This document shows, one piece after another, positions 50,623 through 57,281 of a DNA stretch of 57,281 nucleotides. Source of the stretch: Chloroflexi bacterium 54-19 (lineage in GTDB: Bacteria > Chloroflexota > Chloroflexia > Chloroheliales > Chloroheliaceae); contig MKTJ01000062.1 in the NCBI GenBank assembly GCA_001898225.1, positions 1-57,281 of the forward strand, written 5' to 3'. Numbering within the stretch: the first letter of the stretch is position 1; every line of letters starts with the position of its first letter. The position numbers and the translations under genes were made by a program. The notes under the pieces were generated by a model. That model worked only from the letters and a program-made list of their open reading frames with translations, was not told where the DNA came from and did not search any database.

Positions 50623-51471
50623 ATGAAAAGCCCTGTATTAGAAATAATTAAAGTCTCCAAAAGTTACGGTACTGGGCCAACCTCAGTAGCGGCGGTAAAA
50701 GAGGTTTCCCTGGAAATCGACGCCGGCCAGATTATTCTGGTAATGGGACCTTCCGGCTCCGGCAAGACCACTTTACTACTACTGCTGGGGGCGCTGCTCA
50801 GGCCAACCGAGGGGAGCATTCGGCTCAATGGGGTAGAAGTCGGTGAACTTTCCGAAAGACGGCTGCCGGCTATCCGGCTGCAGCAGATCGGCTTCATATT
50901 CCAGGATTTCAATCTGCTCTCGGCCCTGAATGTATTAGAAAATGTCGCCCTGGTAGCCCGGTTGGCCGGCCTGAAGAAGGAGGCTGCCAGGACTAAGGCC
51001 CAAGCGATCCTAGGGGAGCTCGGGCTTGCCTCACGGCTGTATTTCTTACCGGAAAAGCTCTCGGGCGGCGAAAAGCAGCGGGTCGCGATTGCCAGGGCCC
51101 TGGTAAACGAGCCAGCTCTCGTCCTGGCCGATGAGCCGACCGCCAATCTCGACTCTAAAATCGGCCACGAGGTTATGCACTTGCTCAAACGGATTGCCAA
51201 AGAACAGGGCCGGAGCGTGGTTATAGTGTCGCACGACCAGCGCATTAAAGACGTGGCCGACCGGGTGCTCTGGCTGGAGGACGGGGAATTTAAGGAAATT
51301 GCGCACATGGCGACCGACCCGGTCTGCCAGATGGCGGTTGAGCGGAACAAAGCAATCACCGGAGAATGGGAGGGCCAGACTTATTATTTCTGCTCTAAAG
51401 GGTGCCGTAATGAGTTTATGGAGACCCCCGGCGAGTTTGGAAATTTAGCTGAGGTTCTGCATCATCATTAA
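50623..51471 (+). CDS. ABC transporter ATPase (LolD/MacB type) fused to a YHS domain
   Basis: A 282-residue protein. Residues 1-225 are a complete ABC ATPase: Walker A GPSGSGKTT (42-50), Q-loop IFQDFNLLSALN, signature LSGGEKQRVAIARAL, Walker B LVLADEPTANLD and switch IVSHDQ. From about residue 229 a YHS domain follows (TDPVCQMAVER ... EGQTYYFCSKGCRNEF), ending in LHHH. YHS domains here are copper-binding modules, so ATPase activity may be sensed or gated by Cu(I). Such a fusion is not known to me as a standard architecture. Immediately downstream of the two permeases. Confidence 0.9.
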   Translation: MKSPVLEIIKVSKSYGTGPTSVAAVKEVSLEIDAGQIILVMGPSGSGKTTLLLLLGALLRPTEGSIRLNGVEVGELSERRLPAIRLQQIGFIFQDFNLLSALNVLENVALVARLAGLKKEAARTKAQAILGELGLASRLYFLPEKLSGGEKQRVAIARALVNEPALVLADEPTANLDSKIGHEVMHLLKRIAKEQGRSVVIVSHDQRIKDVADRVLWLEDGEFKEIAHMATDPVCQMAVERNKAITGEWEGQTYYFCSKGCRNEFMETPGEFGNLAEVLHHH

Positions 51472-51508
51472 TTATTTTATCGAAACTTGTCCTTACCTTA
51501 GACCAATG

Positions 51509-51532
51509 CCAGCCCCTGCTTCAGCGGGTTGG
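51509..51532 (+). terminator. Probable terminator after the ABC operon
   Basis: CCAGCCC pairs with GGGTTGG (one G-U pair) around a short loop, followed by TGTTTGTA. Weak but in the right place. Confidence 0.4.
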
Positions 51533-51677
51533 TGTTTGTACTCACGCTAAGATGTTTCCCCCCCGACCTAAAATAAGGCTTTCTCGGGCTTCTTGCGCCG
51601 GTCAGACCCTGGCGGGCTTCACTTCATTAAACCAAAGCTGGCCTGTTGACCCATGCCGAAAATTGTTAAATACCAAT

Positions 51678-52166
51678 TTATGTCTCTTCGGCCACGGGCC
51701 GGTGAGGCGGCTTAAGAATAGCTTCGCCCACTTTGTGGCGGTGGTCACTGGTGGTGGTTGGTACCATCTCTTTTCCAAAATGACCGACATGCTCACCCTG
51801 GGCCGAGCGGTTAGCTTCAAGACGGTACTGGACCGCTACCGGTTCAGGAAGCTCCCCGGGATTTAGCCTGGGCATTGAAACTACCAGCACTCCATTGCCG
51901 TAGGTGGCGTTGGAGAGGGGCCCGTTGACCGGGTATGGTAACTCCACTTCCCGGTAGTAAGGTCCAATCGTCCATTCCGTTACCACCAGGTCAAGGCCAT
52001 GCTGGCGAGGCCCCCGGCTGTCCCCTTGAAGGGTCAGCCACGTGGACGCTATGGTGATCAGGATGTCCTCCGGTTCAAGGCCTGGCATGGGAGTAGCTAC
52101 CACAAGGTGGCTTTCGGTCTGATACATCCTGATCGGCAGGGCTGGATTAGGTAGTCCTGGCAGCAT
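51678..52166 (-). CDS. Hsp20/alpha-crystallin-type small heat-shock protein
   Basis: A 162-residue protein with an alpha-crystallin domain: IRMYQTESHLVVATPMPGLEPEDILITI (beta 2-3), YYREVELPYPV, and NGVLVVSMPRL near its C-terminus, followed by a His-containing tail (GEHVGHFGKE, DHRHKVGE). It would hold unfolding proteins as an ATP-independent chaperone, plausible in metal stress. It is a single gene on the minus strand; ATG 52166 has AAGGAAAAG. No repeat array faces it. Confidence 0.82.
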   Translation of the reverse strand: MLPGLPNPALPIRMYQTESHLVVATPMPGLEPEDILITIASTWLTLQGDSRGPRQHGLDLVVTEWTIGPYYREVELPYPVNGPLSNATYGNGVLVVSMPRLNPGELPEPVAVQYRLEANRSAQGEHVGHFGKEMVPTTTSDHRHKVGEAILKPPHRPVAEET

Positions 52167-52500
52167 AAACTTTTCCTTCTACTTAACAATGTATTATATA
52201 CAATTTATGTTTATTTAAATTGGGTTTGTCCTGCTTCCTTAACGAACGGCGAACCTGGCCGCTAGCCATTGCATATTTATACAGCAACCTCTGGCTTTTT
52301 AGCAGGAACGAGCATTCTAACAAAATTATAACATCCAGGGCCATTGTTCTCGCCGGAAGCCCGAAAGCCCGAAAACCAGCCAGATCCAGGTCGATAGTTG
52401 CCCAAAGGCAAAAGGCAGCCAGATCAGCCCGCTTCTACAACTGGGCCTGCCGACCGGCCTGCTGGCTGGCTGGCAGGCCCAGGCTGGGGTAATCCCGGAT
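52167..52500. other. Intergenic, no gene recognised
   Basis: Divergent region between the Hsp20 gene and the 52501 repeat array. A GC-rich (GCTGGCTGGCTGG) stretch lies at 52461-52474. An open frame at 52220-52492 lacks a ribosome site and domain. Confidence 0.45.
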
Positions 52501-52556
52501 CCTCAGCAAATCCTAAGTCTTCCCTCAGCAAACCCTAAGCATGGCGCGGTTAAATA
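52501..52556 (+). promoter_or_regulatory. Four 11-bp direct repeats upstream of small membrane protein genes
   Basis: CCTCAGCAAAT, CCTAAGTCTTC, CCTCAGCAAAC and CCTAAGCATGG are contiguous from 52501 to 52544. TAAATA (52551-52556) may be the -10. Confidence 0.75.
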
Positions 52557-52649
52557 AAGTTAAGAGATACCAGATTAAATATATATGAGCATAAACTTGA
52601 GGTACGGTACCGAACTGTTTCTCAAGCCGGTAAAAAGGAGGTAAGGCTC

Positions 52650-53021
52650 ATGAAAGCAAAACCCTTTATATTCAAGCAAGTGAGTAGAATTCTTTTCTGG
52701 TCTGGCCTCGGCATTGTACTGGCGGCAATAGGGTTTTTAGGCGCTTTTCCTGGCCTGACTGTGACTGTCTTGCCCCTGTTGATCTTCTTCTTGCTGCCTG
52801 TACCGGCCCTTGCCGTCCTGCTCGGTGCCGAAGGCAAAGATCTTAACCGGCCCCTCCATCAACATCGTCCGGTTAATCCCTGGCAGCCTACTCAGCCTCC
52901 CCGGAACGTTTTAATACCGGAGGTTGAACTGGACGAATTGAATGCTAAACTGACCAGTCTTAAGTCGGAAGAGGCCGAGCTGGAGAAAGAAATTGAATTT
53001 TTGACAGGACAGGGCAGGTAG
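52650..53021 (+). CDS. Small membrane protein with C-terminal coiled coil
   Basis: A 123-residue protein with two TM helices (ILFWSGLGIVLAAIGFLGAF and VLPLLIFFLLPVPALAVLLG) and an acidic coiled coil (ELDELNAKLTSLKSEEAELEKEIEFL). I do not recognise a family. It is first in the transcription unit after the 52501 repeats, with the DUF2933-like gene next. Start ATG 52650 follows AAAAGGAGGTAAGGCTC, a strong ribosome site. Confidence 0.75.
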   Translation: MKAKPFIFKQVSRILFWSGLGIVLAAIGFLGAFPGLTVTVLPLLIFFLLPVPALAVLLGAEGKDLNRPLHQHRPVNPWQPTQPPRNVLIPEVELDELNAKLTSLKSEEAELEKEIEFLTGQGR

Positions 53022-53143
53022 CACCTTCGGCCCGTATTTAAACCGGCTCAGCTCAGGGGTGATTGATCAGTAGTTACGGGTGCAGATCAGCTGACAGGCA
53101 CAGGCAGGTTTATTTCTTTAAATCACAGGAGATAGTTGTTGTT

Positions 53144-53581
53144 ATGTTTAATAAAGGAAACCAGAACCAGTATTTGTTATTTGGCGGGCTTGCGGTAGTG
53201 TTACTACTGGCCATCCTTTTCATTCCGAACCTTTCCACGGCCGGGCTACCCATACTCCTCCTCTTAGCCTGCCCATTGATGATGATGTTCATGATGATGG
53301 GGGGCAGCCACGGCGGGATGCACGGCGGTTCTCAGGGAGACCACTCAAACCATAATAATGACCACACTGACCACAGCCAACATTTATTATCTGCAACGCC
53401 CCAGGCTCCTCAATCACAGTTTCGTTCTCGGGAGGAAGAGGTAGCCTGGCTGAAACTCGAACTGGCTGACCTTAAACTTCGGCAGGACCGGTTAATTAGC
53501 GAACTCAGCCGTATAGAGAACCCGGCAGTAGTGGAAGCTGAAGCGGTGGCGCGAGCGGCTGATGAACGCCTTCCCCATTAA
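53144..53581 (+). CDS. DUF2933-like small membrane protein with Met/His-rich segment (copy 2)
   Basis: A 145-residue paralogue of the protein at 15373: hydrophobic helices (LLFGGLAVVLLLAILFI, ILLLLACPLMMMFMMMGG), then HGGMHGGSQGDHSNHNNDHTDHSQH, then a coiled coil (EEEVAWLKLELADLKLRQDRLISEL). The His/Met-rich middle probably binds copper. ATG 53144 follows CAGGAGATAG. Confidence 0.75.
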   Translation: MFNKGNQNQYLLFGGLAVVLLLAILFIPNLSTAGLPILLLLACPLMMMFMMMGGSHGGMHGGSQGDHSNHNNDHTDHSQHLLSATPQAPQSQFRSREEEVAWLKLELADLKLRQDRLISELSRIENPAVVEAEAVARAADERLPH

Positions 53582-54124
53582 CCCCTTGGGTGGGCGGCTA
53601 GCCGGTCCTGGTCCTTGCCGGTAACCAGGCCGCCGGGCCCTGGGCGCCGGGCCCGGGTACCACTTGAACAGCGCCGGCGGTCTGGTAAAAGGGGGTGAAG
53701 CTTTTGATAAAGTTTTACTCTGTTTGCTGAAGTTGGTGCAAAGCTGTTTCACCGCTTCGGTAGAAGCCTTCTCGTATAGTTACCTCTTTTTTTAGGTTAT
53801 GGCGTCACGCCAGGGCTAAAAGAACCGGTTCTAGCTATCTCCAGGGTCTGCAAAATAGGGGTGACGGTGACGGTTCACTCCTTTAGCTTTATCAAATTCT
53901 TGTTGTCAGGGTTCTTAAAGTTTTCAAAATATGGTTACGTACAGTACTGGCCACTAACCCTGTTCCTGTCACACAATAGCTAACTTACAAATTCGGGCTT
54001 AACCTTTACGCCTTTATTTTCGAATAGCTGTCAGGCGGGCGGGGGGAACCGCCAGAAAAAAAAGGAAGAGGAAGGGGAAGAAGAAGGGGAAGAGGAAGGG
54101 GAAGAGGAAGGGGAGGTTGAAGTT
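53582..54124. other. Intergenic with GC-rich and polypurine tracts
   Basis: A GC-rich inverted stretch around 53630-53660 (CCGGGCCCTGGGCGCCGGGCCC) is followed by AT-rich sequence. From 54057 to 54115 the plus strand is a tandem polypurine array (GAAGAGGAAGGG units). No gene is supported; a minus-strand frame at 53492-53752 overlaps the previous gene and has no domain. Confidence 0.45.
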
Positions 54125-54235
54125 ATGCACAAACTTCGGATTTTCATTTCAGTCCCTGGCGCCTTCTTGCTAGTTATTTTGACCCTGGGGATGTTAAGTT
54201 AGACGGCTCCCGAACAGAGCGCCTACCTGGTTACC

Positions 54236-54784
54236 ATGGAAGGGAGCGATACCGCAATGTCCGAGGCTGGGATATCCATGCAAAACCACGGCCAGCGGAT
54301 GGTTGAGCAGGGGCAACCGGTGGATAATCCCGATCCAACCCTAGTTTCATGGGGCAACCGCTGGATTATTGACGGTCAGCTAATGGTCGAGCGAGGTCAA
54401 CTAATGGGGGCTGACCCGCTGGCAAGTGCCAGCCTTCATTCTACCCAGGCTGAACTGAAAGCCCAGGGTAACTGGAGTACTCTGGTAGCTGATACTAAGG
54501 CAATGATTCATAACCCTAACCTGGTCGGATCGCTCAATTTGCCGGCCCTCCGCTGGGACGGCCAGGGAATGGTATCCGAAGGTGAGGCTATGGCCGGTAA
54601 GGGGCTAATAATGGCCGAAGAAATTGAGCAAATGGTCAAACAGGGCCACCTGGACCCGCTTGGGCCGGAGGCCAGGGAATTGCGCCAGTCTGCTCAACTG
54701 CTTCACAATACCGGTTTACAACTTGCCCAAAACGGGCGTGATATGATCGGCTATGCTGATCGGTTAGATGGGGCCGGTGCTTAA
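54236..54784 (+). CDS. Helical repeat protein of unknown function, downstream of an amber-interrupted leader
   Basis: A 182-residue open frame with loose repeats around Met, Gln and Glu (HGQRMVEQGQ, DGQLMVERGQLMG, DGQGMVSEGEAMAGKG, NGRDMIGYADRL), predicted helical and probably metal-related by composition; no family recognised. The same frame extends upstream to ATG 54125, which has the better ribosome site (GGGGAGG) and encodes a signal peptide (FISVPGAFLLVILTLGMLS). A TAG at 54200-54202 separates them. Either the gene is a recent nonsense mutant (CAG to TAG would fit), or translation restarts at 54236 without export. Confidence 0.6.
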   Translation: MEGSDTAMSEAGISMQNHGQRMVEQGQPVDNPDPTLVSWGNRWIIDGQLMVERGQLMGADPLASASLHSTQAELKAQGNWSTLVADTKAMIHNPNLVGSLNLPALRWDGQGMVSEGEAMAGKGLIMAEEIEQMVKQGHLDPLGPEARELRQSAQLLHNTGLQLAQNGRDMIGYADRLDGAGA

Positions 54785-54794
54785 TCTGGGCCTT

Positions 54795-54851
54795 CACAAT
54801 AACCTTTACTTTTACTTTTTAGGATTAAAAGTAAAAGTAAAGGTTATTGTG
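54795..54851. terminator. Perfect 25-bp inverted repeat
   Basis: A 25-base arm starting CACAATAACCTTTAC is perfectly complementary to 54827-54851 across a 7-base loop (TAGGATT). AT-rich, no T-run, yet just after a stop codon. It would form a very stable RNA hairpin and probably ends transcription in both directions. Confidence 0.65.
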
Positions 54852-55010
54852 AGACTGCCGTCGGTTTTAGCCCGTTAACTGACGTGCCTGCTTGGCCTGA
54901 CACCTGACACCTGACACCGCCCGCTTTTGGATCTAACTGGCCTTATTTTCTTATTAGTATTAGTAGTAGTATTAATGTACTTATCAATCTAAACCTGAAG
55001 GGGAAGTCCT

Positions 55011-55502
55011 ATGTCAAATAAGCGGAAATATTCGCCCGGCCGCCACCCCGCGACCGGAAGCCATGCCCACCATCATCAAGCGGCTAAGCCTAATTCAAAT
55101 TTAACTCTTAGAGCGGTGGCCTTTTTGGGGGTGGCCCTGATAGTGATTGCCGGGGCCGTATTCCTGGTTTTGCCGGCCTCAAGTGGGGCCAGTTCTGCCG
55201 GGACCGCTGACTACACGGTCCAGGTAACTATGGCTGGTTTTCAACCAGCTTCAATTTCCATTCCGGCCGGCAAACCGGTTACAATCAAGCTGGTAAACAC
55301 CGATAGCCCCTACCATACCGACGGCGGTGGGATGCACCAGTTTGCTTCGCCTGAACTCGGCATTGATTTCAAGGTAGACCCAAAATCTTCGAAAGTTATA
55401 ACCATTCCGGCTTCCAAGGCTGGCACCTATACCTTCTATTGTGACGTTTGCTGCGGGGGGAAGGAAAACCCCACCATGCAGGGAAAACTGGTTGTGGTCT
55501 AG
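55011..55502 (+). CDS. Membrane-anchored cupredoxin with CuA-like Cys motif (copy 2)
   Basis: A 163-residue paralogue of the protein at 25771. A His-rich cytoplasmic N-terminus (GSHAHHHQAAK), a TM helix (LRAVAFLGVALIVIAGAVFLV) and a cupredoxin domain with the loops YHTDGGGMHQF and FYCDVCCGGKENPTM. The His in the Ala-His pattern and three clustered Cys differ from standard CuA. It precedes a CcdA-like gene by 32 bp, the same pairing as copy 1. ATG 55011 follows GAAGGGGAAGTCCT. Confidence 0.85.
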   Translation: MSNKRKYSPGRHPATGSHAHHHQAAKPNSNLTLRAVAFLGVALIVIAGAVFLVLPASSGASSAGTADYTVQVTMAGFQPASISIPAGKPVTIKLVNTDSPYHTDGGGMHQFASPELGIDFKVDPKSSKVITIPASKAGTYTFYCDVCCGGKENPTMQGKLVVV

Positions 55503-55534
55503 CTTAGTTAGTTTAGGAGTAGAGGAGCCCTCTT

Positions 55535-56254
55535 ATGGAACAAGTACCTGAACTAACGCTACCGGCGGTAATCGGCTCGGCGCTGATAGACAGCTTAAAC
55601 CCCTGTGCCTTTGCCCTGCTGCTCGTCTTTGTGGCAACTATGTTGGGAATGATGCAGCGGCAGCTTGAAAACAACCGCGAATGGCTGGCCCGCCGGTGGC
55701 TGCTCTCGAAGGGCGGGGTCTATGTCCTGGGAATCTTTTTGACTTATCTGGCCCTGGGTTTCGGCCTGCTGGGGCTGTTACAACTGGCCCAGGCCTTCAG
55801 CACCAACCACCTGGTCGGCCGGTTAGCGGCTTTTTTCGCCTTAGGGCTGGGGCTGCTGGCTTTACAGGAGGCCTGGTTGCCGGAATGGGGCAGCCGCCTG
55901 AGCGCGCATGTAAATATGCCAAAGGTCCGACAGCTGGTGGCCAAAGCTAGCTGGCCGGCCCTGTTTGGGGCCGGAGTTCTAATCGGGCTGTGTACCGTGC
56001 CCTGCTCCGGCGCGGTCTATCTAGCCGTCCTCGCCTTGCTTTCTACCCAGGCCACCCTTCTGGAAGGAATTGCCTATCTGGTGCTCTATAACCTGGTCTT
56101 CGTAGCCCCTCTGGTTGTTATTCTGGGACTGGCCAGTAGCCCGCCGGTCTATCGCAAACTGGGCCGCTGGCAGGTTCACAAGCGGGTCTACCTCAAGCTT
56201 GGCACAGCCGTCATGGCTATCGGGGTCGGCATGCTCACTCTGCTGGTTATCTGA
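55535..56254 (+). CDS. CcdA/DsbD-like transmembrane thiol-disulfide transporter (copy 2)
   Basis: A 239-residue paralogue of the protein at 26376, with DSLNPCAFALLLVF and GLCTVPCSGAVYLAVLALL. Its C-terminal half is nearly the same as the pseudogene at 857-1265. It is followed by a terminator-like hairpin, intergenic microsatellites, a repeat array and the YHS/HMA ATPase, the arrangement mirrored at the left end of the window. Likely delivers reductant to extracytoplasmic copper or thiol proteins. Confidence 0.9.
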   Translation: MEQVPELTLPAVIGSALIDSLNPCAFALLLVFVATMLGMMQRQLENNREWLARRWLLSKGGVYVLGIFLTYLALGFGLLGLLQLAQAFSTNHLVGRLAAFFALGLGLLALQEAWLPEWGSRLSAHVNMPKVRQLVAKASWPALFGAGVLIGLCTVPCSGAVYLAVLALLSTQATLLEGIAYLVLYNLVFVAPLVVILGLASSPPVYRKLGRWQVHKRVYLKLGTAVMAIGVGMLTLLVI

Positions 56255-56296
56255 TTTTTTCCTTTCTAGCCATAACTTTGCCTTTTCTTTATGCCT

Positions 56297-56339
56297 TTAA
56301 AGGAGAGCCAGGGTAATTAAAAGCTCTGGTTCTCCTTTC
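56297..56339 (+). terminator. Hairpin after ccdA
   Basis: AAAGGAGAGCCAGGG pairs with CTCTGGTTCTCCTTT (two G-U/mismatch positions) over about ten bases. T residues follow. It corresponds to the palindrome at 798-827 in the inverted left copy. Confidence 0.65.
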
Positions 56340-56343
56340 ATTT

Positions 56344-56425
56344 GTTGGCCTGTTGGCCTGTTGGCCTGTTGGCCTGTTGGCTTGTTTATGTTTTTTTCTC
56401 CTTACCTTACCTTACCTTACCTTAC
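56344..56425. repeat. Two intergenic microsatellites
   Basis: Five units of GTTGGCCT (56344-56383) and, shortly after, five units of CTTAC (56401-56425). They lie between ccdA and the ATPase promoter and may vary in copy number. Confidence 0.9.
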
Positions 56426-56469
56426 TCCTGCCCTTGCTTCTGACGCTGCCCGCTCGGCGTACTAAGTAA

Positions 56470-56513
56470 GCTAAGCATTTCCTCAGGTAAACCTAAGCCA
56501 AACCTCAGCCTGA
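56470..56513 (+). promoter_or_regulatory. Four 11-bp direct repeats upstream of ATPase gene
   Basis: GCTAAGCATTT, CCTCAGGTAAA, CCTAAGCCAAA and CCTCAGCCTGA are contiguous. The first two units agree well with the array at 735-778 in front of the inverted copy. Confidence 0.75.
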
Positions 56514-56576
56514 TGATTTAAAGTGATAGTGTAAAGAACAGTTAGGACAGACAATAGGTCCTAAAAGGAGAATTTT

Positions 56577-57281
56577 ATGGCAAAAGTAATTTTAGACAAA
56601 CCAGATGGTCCAACGCAACCGGCCGGACTAAAGGTGATTGACCCGGTCTGCGGTATGGAAATCGACCCAAGCCAGGCTACCGGATCCCGCCAGGACAGCC
56701 AGCAAATTTACTACTTTTGCTCGGATCGCTGTCTTAGGGAGTACGACCGGGAACACCCGGCCCCAGCCCCGGTCCCGGTCCCTGGCGCTAACCTGGATCT
56801 AGTCCCAGGGCCGGTCCCAGTCACATCAAGCAGCGACCAGAACGAAACCTTACAAAGGATAGATTTACCGGTAAGCGATATAGAGGGCCGCCAGGGCGCC
56901 AGCCACCTTGAAAACCAGCTTCAAGTTTTACCGGGAGTGCTCAAAGTGGAAGCTAACCCTACCGCCCGGCTGGTCCGGGTCGAATATGACGAAGCCGTCA
57001 CGAACCTCAAACCGATTGTAAAAGCCGCCCGGGTGGCGGGCTTCACAGTAGGTGCGGCCACAACCCAGCTCGCTATCGAAGGGATGTATTGCGGCTCCTG
57101 TGTAAGCACCATTGAAGAAGCCTTACAAAAAATCCCGGGGGTACTGGCGGCTAACGTAAATCTGGCTACCGGGCAGGCTCACATCGACTATCTGCCGGGT
57201 TTGGTTAATCTGGCGGGCCTCGCCCAGGCAATTGAAGCGGCCGGTTATACAGCCGGTAAAGCCCCGGCCGCCAGCGAGGCC
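56577..57281 (+). CDS. Copper P-type ATPase, N-terminal part (YHS + two HMA-like domains), runs off the window
   Basis: The first 235 codons give YHS (DPVCGMEIDPSQ ... YYFCSDRCL), an HMA-like fold without CxxC (LPVSDIEGRQGASHLENQL), and an HMA domain with GMYCGSCVSTIEEAL; the transport core is outside the window. It is a paralogue of the truncated gene at 1-680. A YHS domain ahead of HMA domains distinguishes these two from copA at 28191, which has two classical HMA domains and no YHS. ATG 56577 follows AAAAGGAGAATTTT. Confidence 0.87.
   Translation, partial: MAKVILDKPDGPTQPAGLKVIDPVCGMEIDPSQATGSRQDSQQIYYFCSDRCLREYDREHPAPAPVPVPGANLDLVPGPVPVTSSSDQNETLQRIDLPVSDIEGRQGASHLENQLQVLPGVLKVEANPTARLVRVEYDEAVTNLKPIVKAARVAGFTVGAATTQLAIEGMYCGSCVSTIEEALQKIPGVLAANVNLATGQAHIDYLPGLVNLAGLAQAIEAAGYTAGKAPAASEA
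57231..57281. repeat. Right arm of exact 51-bp terminal inverted repeat
   Basis: Exact reverse complement of 24-74. The match runs to the last base of the window, so its true length is unknown. Confidence 0.9.

Overview
The window is a 57 kb copper-resistance and redox island. It probably comes from the Chloroflexota, a guess resting on gene content and on lipoproteins of the LAAC(G) type; no rRNA or marker gene is present to confirm it. Almost every gene is a copper ATPase, copper chaperone, cupredoxin, copper-sensing regulator, thiol-redox protein or membrane energy-conversion protein. No tRNA, rRNA or CRISPR array was seen.

Layout. 1-2078: an inverted, decayed copy of the right-hand cassette (start of a YHS/HMA copper ATPase plus a ccdA pseudogene cut by an IS3-type element). 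2352-5113: TlpA-like lipoprotein, a permease, and a first csoR-YHS cassette whose YHS gene carries a one-base deletion. 5205-7492: nested IS3-family elements. 7880-12038: KaiC-like ATPase, lone receiver protein and an MpaB/DUF2236 oxygenase. 12326-15172: DUF305 lipoprotein, then a blaI operon ending in a thioredoxin-like gene. 15373-27095: copper-responsive genes including a two-component system, a multicopper oxidase, an L,D-transpeptidase, a DUF1573-like protein, a cupredoxin and a CcdA-like protein. 27201-32471: intact csoR-YHS-copA-HMA cassette with a textbook promoter. 32814-42578: a reduced complex I-like operon (NuoA, a NuoB-NuoD-like fusion, NuoHJKLMN). 42861-45197: second two-component system. 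45760-51471: cytochrome b, a surface protein, an HMA-like protein and an ABC exporter whose ATPase carries a YHS domain. 51678-57281: Hsp20, Met/His-rich membrane proteins, and a second cupredoxin-ccdA-ATPase cassette.

Most notable observations. (1) Two genes are interrupted in frame by TGA exactly at catalytic or metal-binding cysteine positions, and each is followed at the right distance by a short perfect hairpin with a CGUG loop. They look like selenoproteins: a thioredoxin-like lipoprotein with a Sec-Ala-Pro-Sec motif, and a DUF1573-like protein with Sec-Met-Cys. TGA is an ordinary stop elsewhere in the window. (2) The complex I-like operon encodes a NuoB-NuoD-like fusion that has lost the iron-sulfur cysteines and gained a roughly 270-residue His/Met-rich insert. 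(3) Three regulatory codes can be read: four-fold 11-bp direct repeats (CCTAAGCAAAT type, OmpR-family style) at ten places, a BlaI-type 17-bp operator TACTATTGACAGTAGTA at several promoters, and CsoR operators AATACCCTATAGGGGTATT. Together they tie the whole island into one copper regulon. One repeat array precedes a possible small RNA instead of a protein gene.
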